NCBI GenBank assembly: GCA_002205965.3
Contig: NADL03000451.1
Location: forward strand, 1,116,001 to 1,180,000
Direction of reading: 5' to 3'
Source: Kappaphycus alvarezii
Lineage: Eukaryota; Rhodophyta; Florideophyceae; Gigartinales; Solieriaceae
Length of the DNA: 64,000 bases
The notes beneath the pieces are model-generated. The model had not been told where the DNA came from, did not search any database, and saw only the letters and a program-made list of their open reading frames with translations. Positions 1 to 10,330 of the stretch are shown here, in pieces. Each line of letters starts with the position of its first letter. The first letter of the stretch is position 1. Position numbers and translations under genes: made by a program.

Positions 1-386
1 TCGGCAGTACCATGACGATAGTCACAACAGGCATAGATCCTGACTCTGGTTGGGATCAGGGGTTTTGTAAAGGATCTCGCAACTCGGTGCTTAGACTTCG
101 CGGTCTGTCAGAAAACAAAAAAAATTAATATTTTGTCACCAGCTCTCCCCATGGCATTTTGAAAAATGTCTCAACTCTGTCACCGCGAGCGCATCTACTA
201 AGCAATGAGCAACTCTCCAGTCGCGTGCTCATGCATCGCCTGAAGCGCCCAGACAATCTTGTGTCAAGCGTGACAGCATTTTACCTTTCCCACAGCCTGA
301 CAACGCATCTATCCACTTACCACGGCGATAACTCAACCCTTGATACATTTTTTGCATATACCTCAACTTTGGCAACTGGCCCAGCC

Positions 387-1654
387 ATGGATTTTCGCAA
401 TGTTCCCACTTGCTTCTCCGCCTCCACAAACATCAACCTCTTTTCCCCTATCCCGCATCCACTCCTTTGCGCGTCTCCTCATGGCGGGGGGTCTGCCTTC
501 GAACCAAACCTCCTGACCGCTACCTTACTACCCGCAGACACTCCATTCGAATGGATACCGGCGCCATGATTCGCAAGCTGGAGTCCACAAAGGTAACTTA
601 CGATAATATGACCATGCAGCTTGCCGACCCTGAGGTGTGCGCCGACACAAAGCAACTGCTACGAATTACTAAAGCACGCGCCTCCCGAAGCCGTCGTCTC
701 TCCGCCTACGACGACTGGACCTCCTCTACAAAAGGTCTTGAAGATGCCAAGGAAATGTTTTCCGATGCCGGCGAAGATGCAGAGTTGCGGGAGATGGCTA
801 GGGAAGAATTGCAAATCTTGAAAAGCGTTTTGAGGAACTTGAGGAAAAGATTAAAATTTTGCTGCTTCCGAAAGATCCGAATGATGAGAAGAACTGTATG
901 TTGGAGCTTCGGGCTGGTACGGGCGGTGACGAAGCCTCTATCTGGGCTGGTGACCTTGTCAAAGTCTACATGAAATACGCTGCGGAGCAAAATTGGTCTG
1001 TATCCTTAGTGTCAGAAAGCGAGGGTACGGACGGCGGATACAAAGAGTGCATTCTTGAAATTACTGGCAACGCCGTTTATTCTAAAATGAAGTATGAAGC
1101 GGGTGTACATAGGGTTCAACGGTACCGGCCACTGAGGCACAGGACGTGTCCACACCAGTACCGCCACGCTCGCAATTATGCCGGAGGTGGATGACGTTGA
1201 GGTCAAAATCGACCCGAAGGATATTGAAATGTCCACTGCAAGGTCAGGAGGTGCCGGAGGCCAGAATGTGAACAAGGTTGAAACTGCAGTCGACCTGTTA
1301 CACAAGCCAACTGGAATTCGAGTCTTTTGTACCCAGGAGCGGTCGCAGTTGAAAAACAGGGAAAGGGCCATGCAGATTCTCCGCGCCAAGCTGTATGACA
1401 TCCAGCTTGAAGAGCAGAATGCAGAAATATACGGGAGGCGAAAGAGCCAAGTGGGAACAGGATCTCGGTCGGAGAAAATTCGGACTTACAATTATAAGGA
1501 TTCTCGCGTTACCGATCATCGCCTCGGGCAAAACTTCCCGTTGCAGGATTTCTTAAACGGAAATATCGATAGCATCATCCAAGCATGCATATTTCAAGAT
1601 CAACAGTCCATGCTTGAGGCCCTTGAGTCTGAGGAACCTGCTATGAGCGTATAA
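387..1654 (+). CDS. prfA: Organellar peptide chain release factor 1 (class I RF, bacterial type)
   Basis: Translation termination factor that reads UAA/UAG stop codons on organellar ribosomes and triggers peptide release. The GGQ catalytic motif is at 1256-1264 in the context [20 protein letters not shown]. The anticodon-like PAT tripeptide, followed by TEAQ, is at about 1123-1140. The N-terminal helical domain spans about 560-880 and the C-terminal [16 protein letters not shown] block lies near 1476-1520. The chosen ATG at 387 gives a Ser/Thr/Phe-containing leader ([11 protein letters not shown]) that looks like a transit peptide; plastid is favoured over mitochondrion, but this is inference. 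The reading frame is split at about 545, 680-740, 811, 1121 and 1141. The last three are each restored by one extra base in a homopolymer, so assembly error is more likely than a pseudogene. It converges on RIO2. Confidence 0.9.
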
Positions 1655-2025
1655 ACATCTGGGATTCTTTGAATAACGAGCGGATAGTTGGATCGTGAAG
1701 AGCGTGGAGACTTGTGATATACCGAAATCCGCTGTTTTTGTGTTACTCTACCATCTGCGTTTGCTGCTGTCCAACCGCTCTTGCGGCATCACCAATGCGA
1801 TCCATAAACGCGCAGTATCAGAATACTTGGTACTCGAAAATATCAGTCTACTCGTAATCCTTTGTGGGTCGAGTTGGTGATATGTGCCGATTTAGACTTG
1901 ATTCACGCAAGCACATATGCCAATTGGAGGGCACGGTGCGAGTGCAGCCGCTTGAGTACCAACATTAAATGGATATCAAAACCCGAAGATGGGCTTGCCA
2001 AGAACCAAACAGGGGGAAATGCCAC
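1655..2025. other. Intergenic spacer between convergent RF1 and RIO2
   Basis: This 371-base stretch holds the 3' flanks of the two convergent genes. I see no ORF with recognisable content and no clear RNA gene. It is moderately AT-rich. Confidence 0.5.
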
Positions 2026-3376
2026 TCAAGCCCAAAAGCCCGACTTGATTTCGTTCTTCACTTTCCGCTTTTCCGCATCTTTGATAACGTTGCGACGCGC
2101 GAGTTGCCGTCTCTGGCTCTGATTCGCTCGCTGTTTACGCACACGGGCTTCAATCAGCGCTCGGTTGATACCGGCATCTTGTACTTTGTAATCCGAATCC
2201 TCGCCCTGTTCCGTCATCGCCAGCGTATGCTGGATGTCATCACGTTGCTGGATGTCCTTCCCCTCACCGGATGACTCGGAAGAGAGAGCCTCTGCTTGCG
2301 TCACTGTGCTATTTGGAGTCCTCGTGAATATCTGCTGTAATATGTCATCGGCCTCTTCAACTCCTTCATCCTCGCCGACTTGAAGCTCATAATCGTCTTT
2401 GTCAGCATTATTCTTAAATCCACTTGGCAGCAACGACGGCATCCAATTGCTCCGTGTTGCCTCGTTTGCTTAAAATGTCGGCCAACTCTGGTCTGTTCAA
2501 GTCGTGCTCTGGCACTGCAAACCTATGCGCGAAAAAGCGACAAATTCCTTCGACATCCCTCTCAAACAGAAACTCGGCATCGACATGACTTGTGGAGACC
2601 ATTTGAGGAAAATCGATAACCTTAAACGCGCCGTCATCATCCACAATAATGTTAAACTCATTCAAATCACAGTGTACCAAACCGTGCCTCGCAAAGCGTG
2701 TAACGACATCCAGCAATCCATTCGCAAGCCCCACCGCATCCGGCAACTCCTTTACCTGCGTCAACAATGCACCTTTGCACAACTCCATAACAACGACATG
2801 TCTCGATTGCCCCATTGGTCTCGGCACCGGAAACCCACGTTGATGCAACGCACACATAAAAGCATACTCCTTCATAGCCGCCAAACGTGACATATAAATC
2901 CAACTCGCACTCTTCCGATGCACCAAGTAATCCCTCTTACTCTTGACAGCCCGAAAACTAGTCCTTCCCAACCGATGCAACTTAATAACCATCCTATCAT
3001 CGTCGGCCAACTCGTCAACCTCCTCAGCCAACATCTCCGACGCAGTAACCACAAATACATCCGCCTCCTTCCCGACCCCAATGGCACGACCAACAGCATT
3101 CACTACGCCACGTTTCACCAACGCCCGAAGTGCCAGATAATCGTAGCCCATAGTGGTCAGACGATATCCCACATAACGCTGCGTCTCCTTGTGAACCAAC
3201 TTGTTCTTGTGAACTACCTTGAGCGCTCGCATGTAACCACCGTGACGTAGGCCACTGATGACGCTGATCAGAGGGATGGGCACTAACTCATGGTTGCGCA
3301 TGCCCATTTCAATGGCGGTGAGCACGCGGAAGTCGTCATCGGACAGGTAGCGCAATGCGGCTGGGTCGAACTTCAT
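2026..3376 (-). CDS. RIO2: RIO2-type atypical serine protein kinase/ATPase
   Basis: RIO2 is a cytoplasmic ribosome-biogenesis ATPase/kinase that acts on pre-40S particles. The start at 3376 gives MKFDPAALRYLSDDDFRVL, the typical RIO2 opening. The N-terminal winged helix spans residues about 9-90. The ATP-binding loop is GVGKEADVFV (100-109), with lysine K132 in MVIKLHRLGR. The catalytic loop is HCDLNEFN (D237) and the metal-binding motif IDFPQMVS (D255), the RIO2-specific form of the DFG position. One frameshift at about 2414-2442 joins the kinase domain to an acidic tail ending in an Arg/Lys-rich helix (RKQRANQSQRR), also a family trait. The total is roughly 450 residues, normal for RIO2. 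The gene should be essential, so the frameshift is probably a sequence error. No intron is visible. Confidence 0.95.
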
Positions 3377-3799
3377 ACCGGGGGGTAGATGAGTGAGGTC
3401 TGCGGAAGTGACGAATGAATAGCAGCGGTGCTGGCGGTGATGAACAGGTAGTCAACCAGTGCGTATGGCACTGCATGGACGGCGACCAAGGGCAGATGTC
3501 AACAGTTGATGGCAGGATATGCAGCATTGCTGGACAGCTGTAGTAATTTATCAAGATATGCAGATAAAGAGTTCTCTGGGAAGTACACATAAACCAACGT
3601 GTATGCATACGTGTACAACTTGTAGATATATGCTTCCCATTTGATTGCAATACAGCATCTCAGATGGGGGAACACTTACGATACCAGCCCAGGGGACAAG
3701 AAGCCAAGAAAATCACTAATAAAATGCAGAAAGAGAAACTAATTTAGCAGTCGAGCGCAAATGAGATCCCATCCAATGAGAATATTACGTTCGGAGTTC
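3377..3799. other. Upstream region of RIO2, no gene seen
   Basis: Holds the 5' flank of RIO2 on the minus strand. No ORF is convincing and no conserved promoter motif can be assigned. Confidence 0.4.
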
Positions 3800-4380
3800 C
3801 TACAGTAGGATGTGAAACAAGATGTGTCTGGAGAGGCTCGTATGATGGCATGATGTGCAGGGAATACATCCTACCAAACCTCTGGAGAACATGCACTCCA
3901 ACCCGGCGCTTGGTGACCGCCGGGGAGCCGCCGGGCGAGTTGGGGTGGCATCCTCGGACGGGATTCCGTGGGGTCTTGTGGCAGGCGGCGAGGTAGGCGG
4001 GGTGTTGGAAGGGCGTTTGCTGCCCTCCTGGGACGCGGGAGGGAGAACGTGGGAGGAGCGGCCGTGGTGGCGACCACGGGGGGTCCTGGGGTGCGGTGGT
4101 AGGGCGAGATGGTTCTTGGTCTTGGGGGCGATCGGGGTGGTAGCGGTGGGGGTCTCGCGCCTTGGGTCGGGGGCCGTGAGGATGGCCCTGGTGGCGCTAC
4201 GCCTTGCATTGAGGGCGGTCTCGAGGGCCTGGCGAGATGCAACTAGAAAGTCGCGGAGGGCTCGGCGCGTGTCGAGTGGACCTTTGTGCGAACAGAGCTG
4301 CTGATGATGGCCATCAGCTGATAATTGCTCAAGCCCAAACAAAGGTCAACAATCTTGAAAAGTTTGTTTTGATCGGCCAT
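3800..4380 (-). CDS. Proline/arginine-rich hypothetical ORF, possibly the gag-like start of a retroelement
   Basis: From the ATG at 4378-4380 the reading starts MADQNKLFKIVDL. After one probable frameshift near 4340 it runs about 180 residues to a stop at 3800. The first 60 residues are helical and charged (DTRRALRDFLVASRQALETALNARR). The rest is Pro/Arg/Ser-rich low complexity (TPRGRHHGRSS). I do not recognise the family. It lies beside remnants of the RT element that is also present at 7.3-10.3 kb, so a retroelement gag-like protein is plausible but unproven. The G-rich opposite strand also has an open frame here, so the coding strand rests mainly on the better-looking N-terminus. Confidence 0.3.
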
Positions 4381-4509
4381 CAACACTCATGAACTAGTGC
4401 GGAGGGACAAGAAATGCGCTGAGGTAAAGAAAATTTGTACGAAAAAGAAGTGCAAAAGTAGTCTTCATATGAGGACAAACGGTCCTATAGACACTAGCTA
4501 GCTAGGATG

Positions 4510-4580
4510 GCTCGAGGCCAGCTCGCAGGCAGGCCGCGTTGGACGTGGCAGCGACCGCAGCGTGCCTTTGCAAACCCACT
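4510..4580 (-). repeat. Fragment of the 3' end of the RLE-type retroelement
   Basis: Resembles 7320-7390, the 3' end of the retroelement ORF on the minus strand. Both contain GGCCAGC, CAGGCCGC, TTGGAC and the shared word GCAGCGTGCCTTTGCA. Identity is interrupted by substitutions, so this is an old remnant. It abuts a plus-strand RT relic. Confidence 0.6.
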
Positions 4581-4599
4581 GCACATGGATATCTGCTGC

Positions 4600-6540
4600 C
4601 GAATCTGGAAGTCTAAGAATGACAGACATCGCTATGTCTCCCGCCCCTCGCGCGCCGCCCCCTCCTAACGCCCTCGCAACGACCGCAGCGGATGGTACGA
4701 CTCACCTGCCTTTCCTAACCGCCACTTGGGCTATGGTGGTCTGTGGGCCTCCTCCCATCACCGCAGTCGGGCCGGCCGACCCTCGCCCCGTCTTTCGCAA
4801 TCCACCCCTCCGTGGCCCTCCTCAGTCCTCCCGCCTCCAACCTCCCGTGTCCCCAACTCTCCAAAACATCTTGAGCCGGTCCACGCTTCTGTGGAAAGAT
4901 CTGTCCCCTTAACCCCGCACTGCTCGCTTCTCCCGCCCCTGCCCTCATCTCCTCCGTTGCCGTGGCACCCTCTCTAGATCCACCGTCGCCTTTACCACCG
5001 ACGCCGGCGTTCGACACCTCCTCCTCCGGATCAGCCATTGCTCGCCTTCGCCTACCGCTCCACGTCATCATCCCCTCCGTGGGTCCTTGGGCTCTGATCT
5101 GCGTGCAAAAGCCCGACCTCCCTACCATCCTCTACAAAACTATAATTCGTGCCCCTCCGCCGGCGTACTCCGCTGCCTCTCAAACGAAATCGCCGGCCTG
5201 CAAAGCACTTCCATTCGCTCCAAGGCCCCTCTCACCTTCCGCAAGTCGATAGCTCGCGCCTTCCAATCCCACGCTGACACCATTGATACCTGCTGCGCGC
5301 ACGTGCTTCAGACCCTCCCCATGATCCCACCCCAGAGACCAACACTTCCCGTCCTTCGACCCCCGGGAAATACCCTCCCCCGCGACCACCTCCGTCCCAC
5401 TCCCCGCCTGTCGGTACGCACGTACCCAACCCGGCTCCTTCGGTTTTCGCCCAGAAAATCCCAACCCCCCTGCTGCCGCTGTCGCTCAACCTCACGCTGT
5501 TGGTGCCTTAACTACTTCTCTCCTCGCCTCTCCAGCGCTGCCTCCCACAACCAATCCCATTCCCTCACCTCCACCTCCATTTCGTGACCCTCGAGTTAAA
5601 CCTGGCCCCATAGCTGCCCGCCCCGCACAGGCTCTGCTAACCGCCACACCCACCTGCCAGATCCTCCTCCAAAGGTTGCTCTGGCCCACCATTTCAAGCG
5701 TTCCAAAGCCGTGTGCCCGCATCTATCCCGCCAAAGGCCCTACTCCTACTCGGTCTAAACATCCCCGCAATGCCGGACCCAGTGCCATAAGCGCGGCCGT
5801 TGCCCAGGCCTCCACTGCCGCCGGCAGTCTAGACAACGCCATCGGCACCAAATCGTCCCGAAGGCGGTGTGACGGAGCTTGCTGTCCTCACTAAACTGGT
5901 CAACCGCGACCTACCCAAACCCGTCCTTATCATTATCGCCGCTGCTACGCTGCTACCGCTCCAACCTCGTCCAGACAAGATCAGGCCCATTGCTGTCGGC
6001 TCAGTCCTCCGCAGACTTGTGGCGAAAGCTTTGCTGCCTACTGCCATCGATGGTTCGAGCCACTTCCCACTCCGCGTGCAATTTCCGCATGCCTTCACGT
6101 TGCGCTTCGGCCTGCGTCGCGGTACACGCTTTCCCCTCTCTGGCCCGCTCCTGTCCATGAGCACTGCCCTCTAATCTGATGACAACGGACCTCCGAGTCT
6201 CTGAACGGTACCACCCTCACCGACCAAGCGCGGATCCTGGCTTGCTTCCCAGTCTACCGATGACCAGGCTTTCTACGCGATTCATCCCTCTCTGGAAGCT
6301 GCTCCCGCCTCTCTCCCTAGCTCCGGCGGGCTCTCTGGGCGGCGCGCTTCTGGCGCCGCCTCTATCAATTCGGCCCCTTGTCGAGCCCGCACCGCTCGAT
6401 AATGACCTCTCCGCGTCTCCAGGCCAATGGGCCACTAATGCCCCACTCCCCGCTGTTCCGTCGTACGACAAGGCGAGGCGCTATTCGATCTTTTTCTCAA
6501 TAGTCCCGGCTGCCCGTCATCCGCCGACCTAGGACCCATG
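4600..6540 (+). pseudogene. C-rich relic of a non-LTR reverse transcriptase
   Basis: A very C-rich stretch with several broken plus-strand frames (4726-4977, 4962-5252, 5087-5587, 5869-6174, 6179-6532). The one recognisable block is at about 5869-6030. It reads as the start of an RT domain: LTKLVN, then KIRPIAVGSVLRRLVAKALL. The intact element at 8.2-9.5 kb has the matching RPIAVGETLRRLVGSCLMK. The YxDD catalytic motif and the endonuclease are not recognisable. It is probably a diverged relative in the opposite orientation, not a copy of the same element. The upstream frames are Pro/Ser/Arg-rich and could be C-rich shadow translations. Confidence 0.5.
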
Positions 6541-7300
6541 CCCCAACGCTCTGGTTGCTTCACCCAGTCTAATCTTATGGAAACCTCCGCCTACCTCTTC
6601 CCTACCCGGTTTGCCAGTGGGGTATAAGTGGGCTAGATGCCATGCATAACTGTATAATTTCGTACAATACCGAGTGCTTTCTTTACGTTATGATTCCGAA
6701 AAGTCGTCGTTAATTTCAGCCAAGCTGTTTGCTATCTAAAATCGTCTTTCAAGCCGTACTTCGCACTGAGCTCGGAAGTCCTGCGCATCCGATTGTCTTC
6801 CGTTGTATGGACAAATCTCTTTTCCTTTTCAGCAACAGTTCTCCGTAAGCAGAATTGGAAAAATGCAATACAAATTAATGTTTCGTGCCCCCTTTCTCCC
6901 CATCGCTGACAATGCGAATGTCCACTGTTATTTCAAATGAGCCAAACAGACGCGCAGACATATCTCAGCGAAAAAATCAATTTTTTAGATAAAAGCACAC
7001 GAGTGACATTACCTATTGTCCTGAACACGTTTAGCCTACTCCGGGGAGAGCCGAACCTCACCCTTCAAATATTAAAGAACCAAATAGCTTCACTCTGATA
7101 AAAATGTCCTGAATGAAAGCAGATTATTCATGGCGTCTACGTAACCCATTTCAGAGGTCTAGCCGTGCAAAATAATTGGGATAGGGGAAACGTTTGGGTG
7201 TTTACTGTTGGAAGATATTTCCGACCTATCCCATGGTTTTCCAGACAACCGCAATCGACTCAAAAAGGGTATACCTACAGCGTAATGGGGAAGGAACTAC
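6541..7300. other. Spacer between retroelement remnants
   Basis: About 760 bases of mixed composition with only short, unconvincing frames. I see no gene, RNA or clear repeat. Confidence 0.4.
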
Positions 7301-10300
7301 GCTTCCTAAAATGCTACCTTCAGGCCAGCCATCAAGCAGGCCGCATTGGACATGACGGCTGCTGCAGCGTGCCTTTGCATCAAAACCCCCCGAACCTTTC
7401 CGTACGTCTCCAGTGCCCTCACAGCCACGTTTCTTGCCACGTCATTTAGCACTGCACATGCATCCGGGTGCCAACCTCCAAGAGTGGAGATTGGCACAGG
7501 CACGAGCCTGCCTCTGGTGGAGGTCGCGATAAAGGATTGATATCTTCTCTGCTTTGCATTTCGCGCCGCATTCAGAGAGGACATTGGGTTGAAGGCCCTT
7601 ACTCTTCTGTTGGAGGGAGCGAGGGGATTCACGAAGGTAACATCAAAAAAGTCGGTCCCTCCGCTGCTTCCCATTGCCTGGATGTCTGGTCTCGTGCGGT
7701 GGAGACCATGGCGTGGCTCTACAACAGGATGACGAGCAGCTCTTGCCAGGTCTTTCGCGAGAAGGGTTACTTGGCGATCGTGTCGGTTGATCCTTTGGGC
7801 TCCATGCAAGCAGTGCATCAGATGATCGCCATGTACATCGAGTGTGTCCGGGCAATTCCTTCTCGGGCATGGCGTGCCAGGGTGAAAAAGTGGGACTTGA
7901 CAGTAGTATTGAAGCCACACCGAGAATTCTCGAGGGTCAATGCTTGTCTGTAGTCCGGGGCATGGGGGACAATACACCCATTCCTTGGCTCCCGGGAGGG
8001 CCATAGACGCGAAACGCCTGCCTCCTCGAATCCCCAAGAGGAATTCGTTTTGCACTGCTTCATGGATTGCGTCCGTCAGCGTCTTTTGCGATGGTGTTTT
8101 TTGCGAGCAAATTACGCTGAACGGGATAATCCTAGACGGCAGGCAAGAGGTCGACCATCTCCGATGGGCATCTGCAGCTGCTTCGTATGTTCCTAGTTCC
8201 TTAATAGGCGTTGGGAGCAAGTCTTGCAAAGCTTGCTAGATGATGAGCTAGAAGCCAAGAACGCCGCAGCCGCGATGTTCTTCGCGGAGGTGAGTCCGAT
8301 CCCAAGAGATGGTTTTTTCTTGTCCTTTGGTGTGACCGGCAGCTGGAGTTCTCGGAATACTTCCGAATCCAGTACTCCCCCTGCCAATTTTCGAACACAG
8401 TCCTCCATCATCCTGTCGAACTCTTCCGCTCCTTCTCCAGTGCAAGACGGGGGCACTACCCGCAACAAATAGCCTACTTTGCAAACGCCAAAACAGTTGC
8501 GCAGTAGCTGGAATGCCACTTGCCTATTCTCAAGGTCAGCAATGGTCTCGAGGAATGGTCTGAGGGATGAGACATGGTTCGTAAAGGACCGTGTGGTGTA
8601 TTCCTTAGTACCGACGGGGGCGTTCAGGACGGAAGTACCCTCGCTGTACTCTTGCTTAATCCCGTCTGGGTAGAGACTCTGTGCTGACCCTGGAGGGGCT
8701 GTAGGCCACCAGACGGTGCACTTCGGCAGCGACAAGTGCAGTCCTCGGCTTTCAGCATCCACGGAGCGAAGTACTTCGATGGCTTTGACGAGTTGGTCGT
8801 GGCGCCCGATAATGTACCCGTCATCGTGGTACCACAGTTGGAGTAACAACTTTGCCAAGTCTCTGTTCTCCCCTTCCTCTGAACTGAAGAGTTCTTGTAT
8901 TTTGAGGATAATAGGGTGCAGCACCAGGTCGAAGAGGAGGCCTCCAAGATTGTCTCCCTGTTGGGTCCCGCAGACGCTTCTTATTGTGTGACTACCTATC
9001 CACAGGAATGCGGGCTCGTTTGCATAGCAATATGAGACCCAAGGATGTAACTCTGGGAACAGCTGTCTCACCGCGGTCAGAAAAGCGGGTCTGCTGCACA
9101 TATTAAAAGCGTTCTTGAGATCGACAGTCAATAACCCATATGCTGGGTTACTGCCGTACTCCTGGACGACTCGTCGGATTCCGTGCACGACTGTGTCGGT
9201 ACCCGACTTTGTGGCGATACCCACTTGGAGAGGTTGGAGGTAGTCTGCCGCCTTCTCGGACACTCGCTTCATTAAGCAACTACCGACTAACCTGCGCAGC
9301 GTCTCCCCAACGGCGATTGGCCTGGGCGACATGTCCTTCTTCGCCAACGGGGTAAGTGGAGCACCAGCGATCCAAGGAGCGAGAACGGCTGGTGCTTTTC
9401 CAGTTGCTAGAACATTAACAAGTCTCGTAAGAGCTGCCAAAAAGCCTGAATTCCCCGATGAGGATGGACATCTTAGCAATTCTACCAGGTGGCAAGGCTT
9501 TAGACCTGAGCCTCCGGGAGAGGATCCTGGTTTAAAAGCCCTGATAGCGCCAAGGACTTCGTCTTCAGTGAGCCGTGGAAACTGCAGTTGGTAGAAGATG
9601 TTCCCCTGACTGGAGTTGTTTCATCGGGGGCCTGCTGGGGATGTTTATCGATAAGGGCATCGATTACATCACTGGTAGCTGGTAGAACACCTAGCGAGCG
9701 CAAAGCTTGTGCAGCCTTTCCGTATGCACCTTCTTTGGCCAGTTTTGTCGCCCGTTTTACATTGGCCTGTTGCTGGTCCGAAGTGGACCGAGCTCGTGCG
9801 GTGCGGTGTTTGGGCTGGTCGAGTGCTTGCGCCCATAGTGTTCTGAAGTGCCCCGCGTTCCATAAATCTATTCTTTCCCTCATTTTGTCCGTAATAGAGT
9901 GCCACCGGTATTCACTGGAGCAGGAATCTGACGAGTGAATGTTCGTGAGCATTACTGCTGGGAACAGAAATATTTTTGTGAGCGCCTGAGTTGCTCGTGA
10001 ATTATCAGCAAGACAAGCGTTCACTGCATCGTCCATCGACTTTGCATACGTCTCTGCTAGACAGCCACGGAACTTGGTCGGTATATGCGACATGACTGGG
10101 GTGTGAGTTGTGAAGATCTCTTTTAGAGATGGCAGAGACTGTTCAGAAAGATCGGGGGTTTGAGACGCGATGTCGGGCCTCTGGTTTGGAGGTGCGGGAG
10201 CTGGGTCATCTGAAACCGGTACCGGTGTAATGAAGTCGACCTCCTCCAAAGGAATGTGCTCCAGGACAACGTGATCCATGCCAGCGATTAAAAACTGTTC

Positions 10301-10330
10301 CTCCGCCAACTTTCCGCGATTAATTGCTGC
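7300..10330 (-). mobile_element. Non-LTR retroelement with RT and restriction-like endonuclease
   Basis: A roughly 3-kb single-ORF element on the minus strand. It has an N-terminal gag-like region, a central RT and a C-terminal zinc-motif/PD-(D/E)XK endonuclease, the layout of R2/CRE/HERO-type elements. No flanking LTRs are seen. Target-site duplications and a 3' tail could not be fixed. Fragments of the same or a related family lie at 4.5 kb, 4.6-6.5 kb and 27.5 kb. Confidence 0.75.
7306..10309 (-). CDS. Reverse transcriptase / restriction-like endonuclease polyprotein
   Basis: One ORF of about 1000 residues, split by two single-base frameshifts (about 9480-9500 and 8193-8229). Segment 10309-9500 is a basic, helical N-terminal region (WNAGHFRTLWAQALDQPKH; KEGAYGKAAQALRSLG). 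Segment 9479-8193 is the RT: RPIAVGETLRRLVG, motif A LLTVDLKNAFN, motif B GTQQGDNLGGLLF, and catalytic motif C YHDDGYI. Segment 8229-7306 has a Cys/His cluster (CPRRNC, then HGDHLMHC), followed by RPDI and DFFDVTFVNPL. These fit the PD-(D/E)XK nuclease core used for target nicking. All key residues are present, so the element may be functional if the frameshifts are sequence errors. Start at 10309 gives MAEEQFLIAGMDHV. Confidence 0.85.

Noticed and set aside
387..1654. Programmed frameshifting in RF1, as in bacterial RF2
   Set aside because: There are several shifts at unrelated sites, each fixed by a homopolymer base, and the same occurs in all other genes. Sequence error is simpler.
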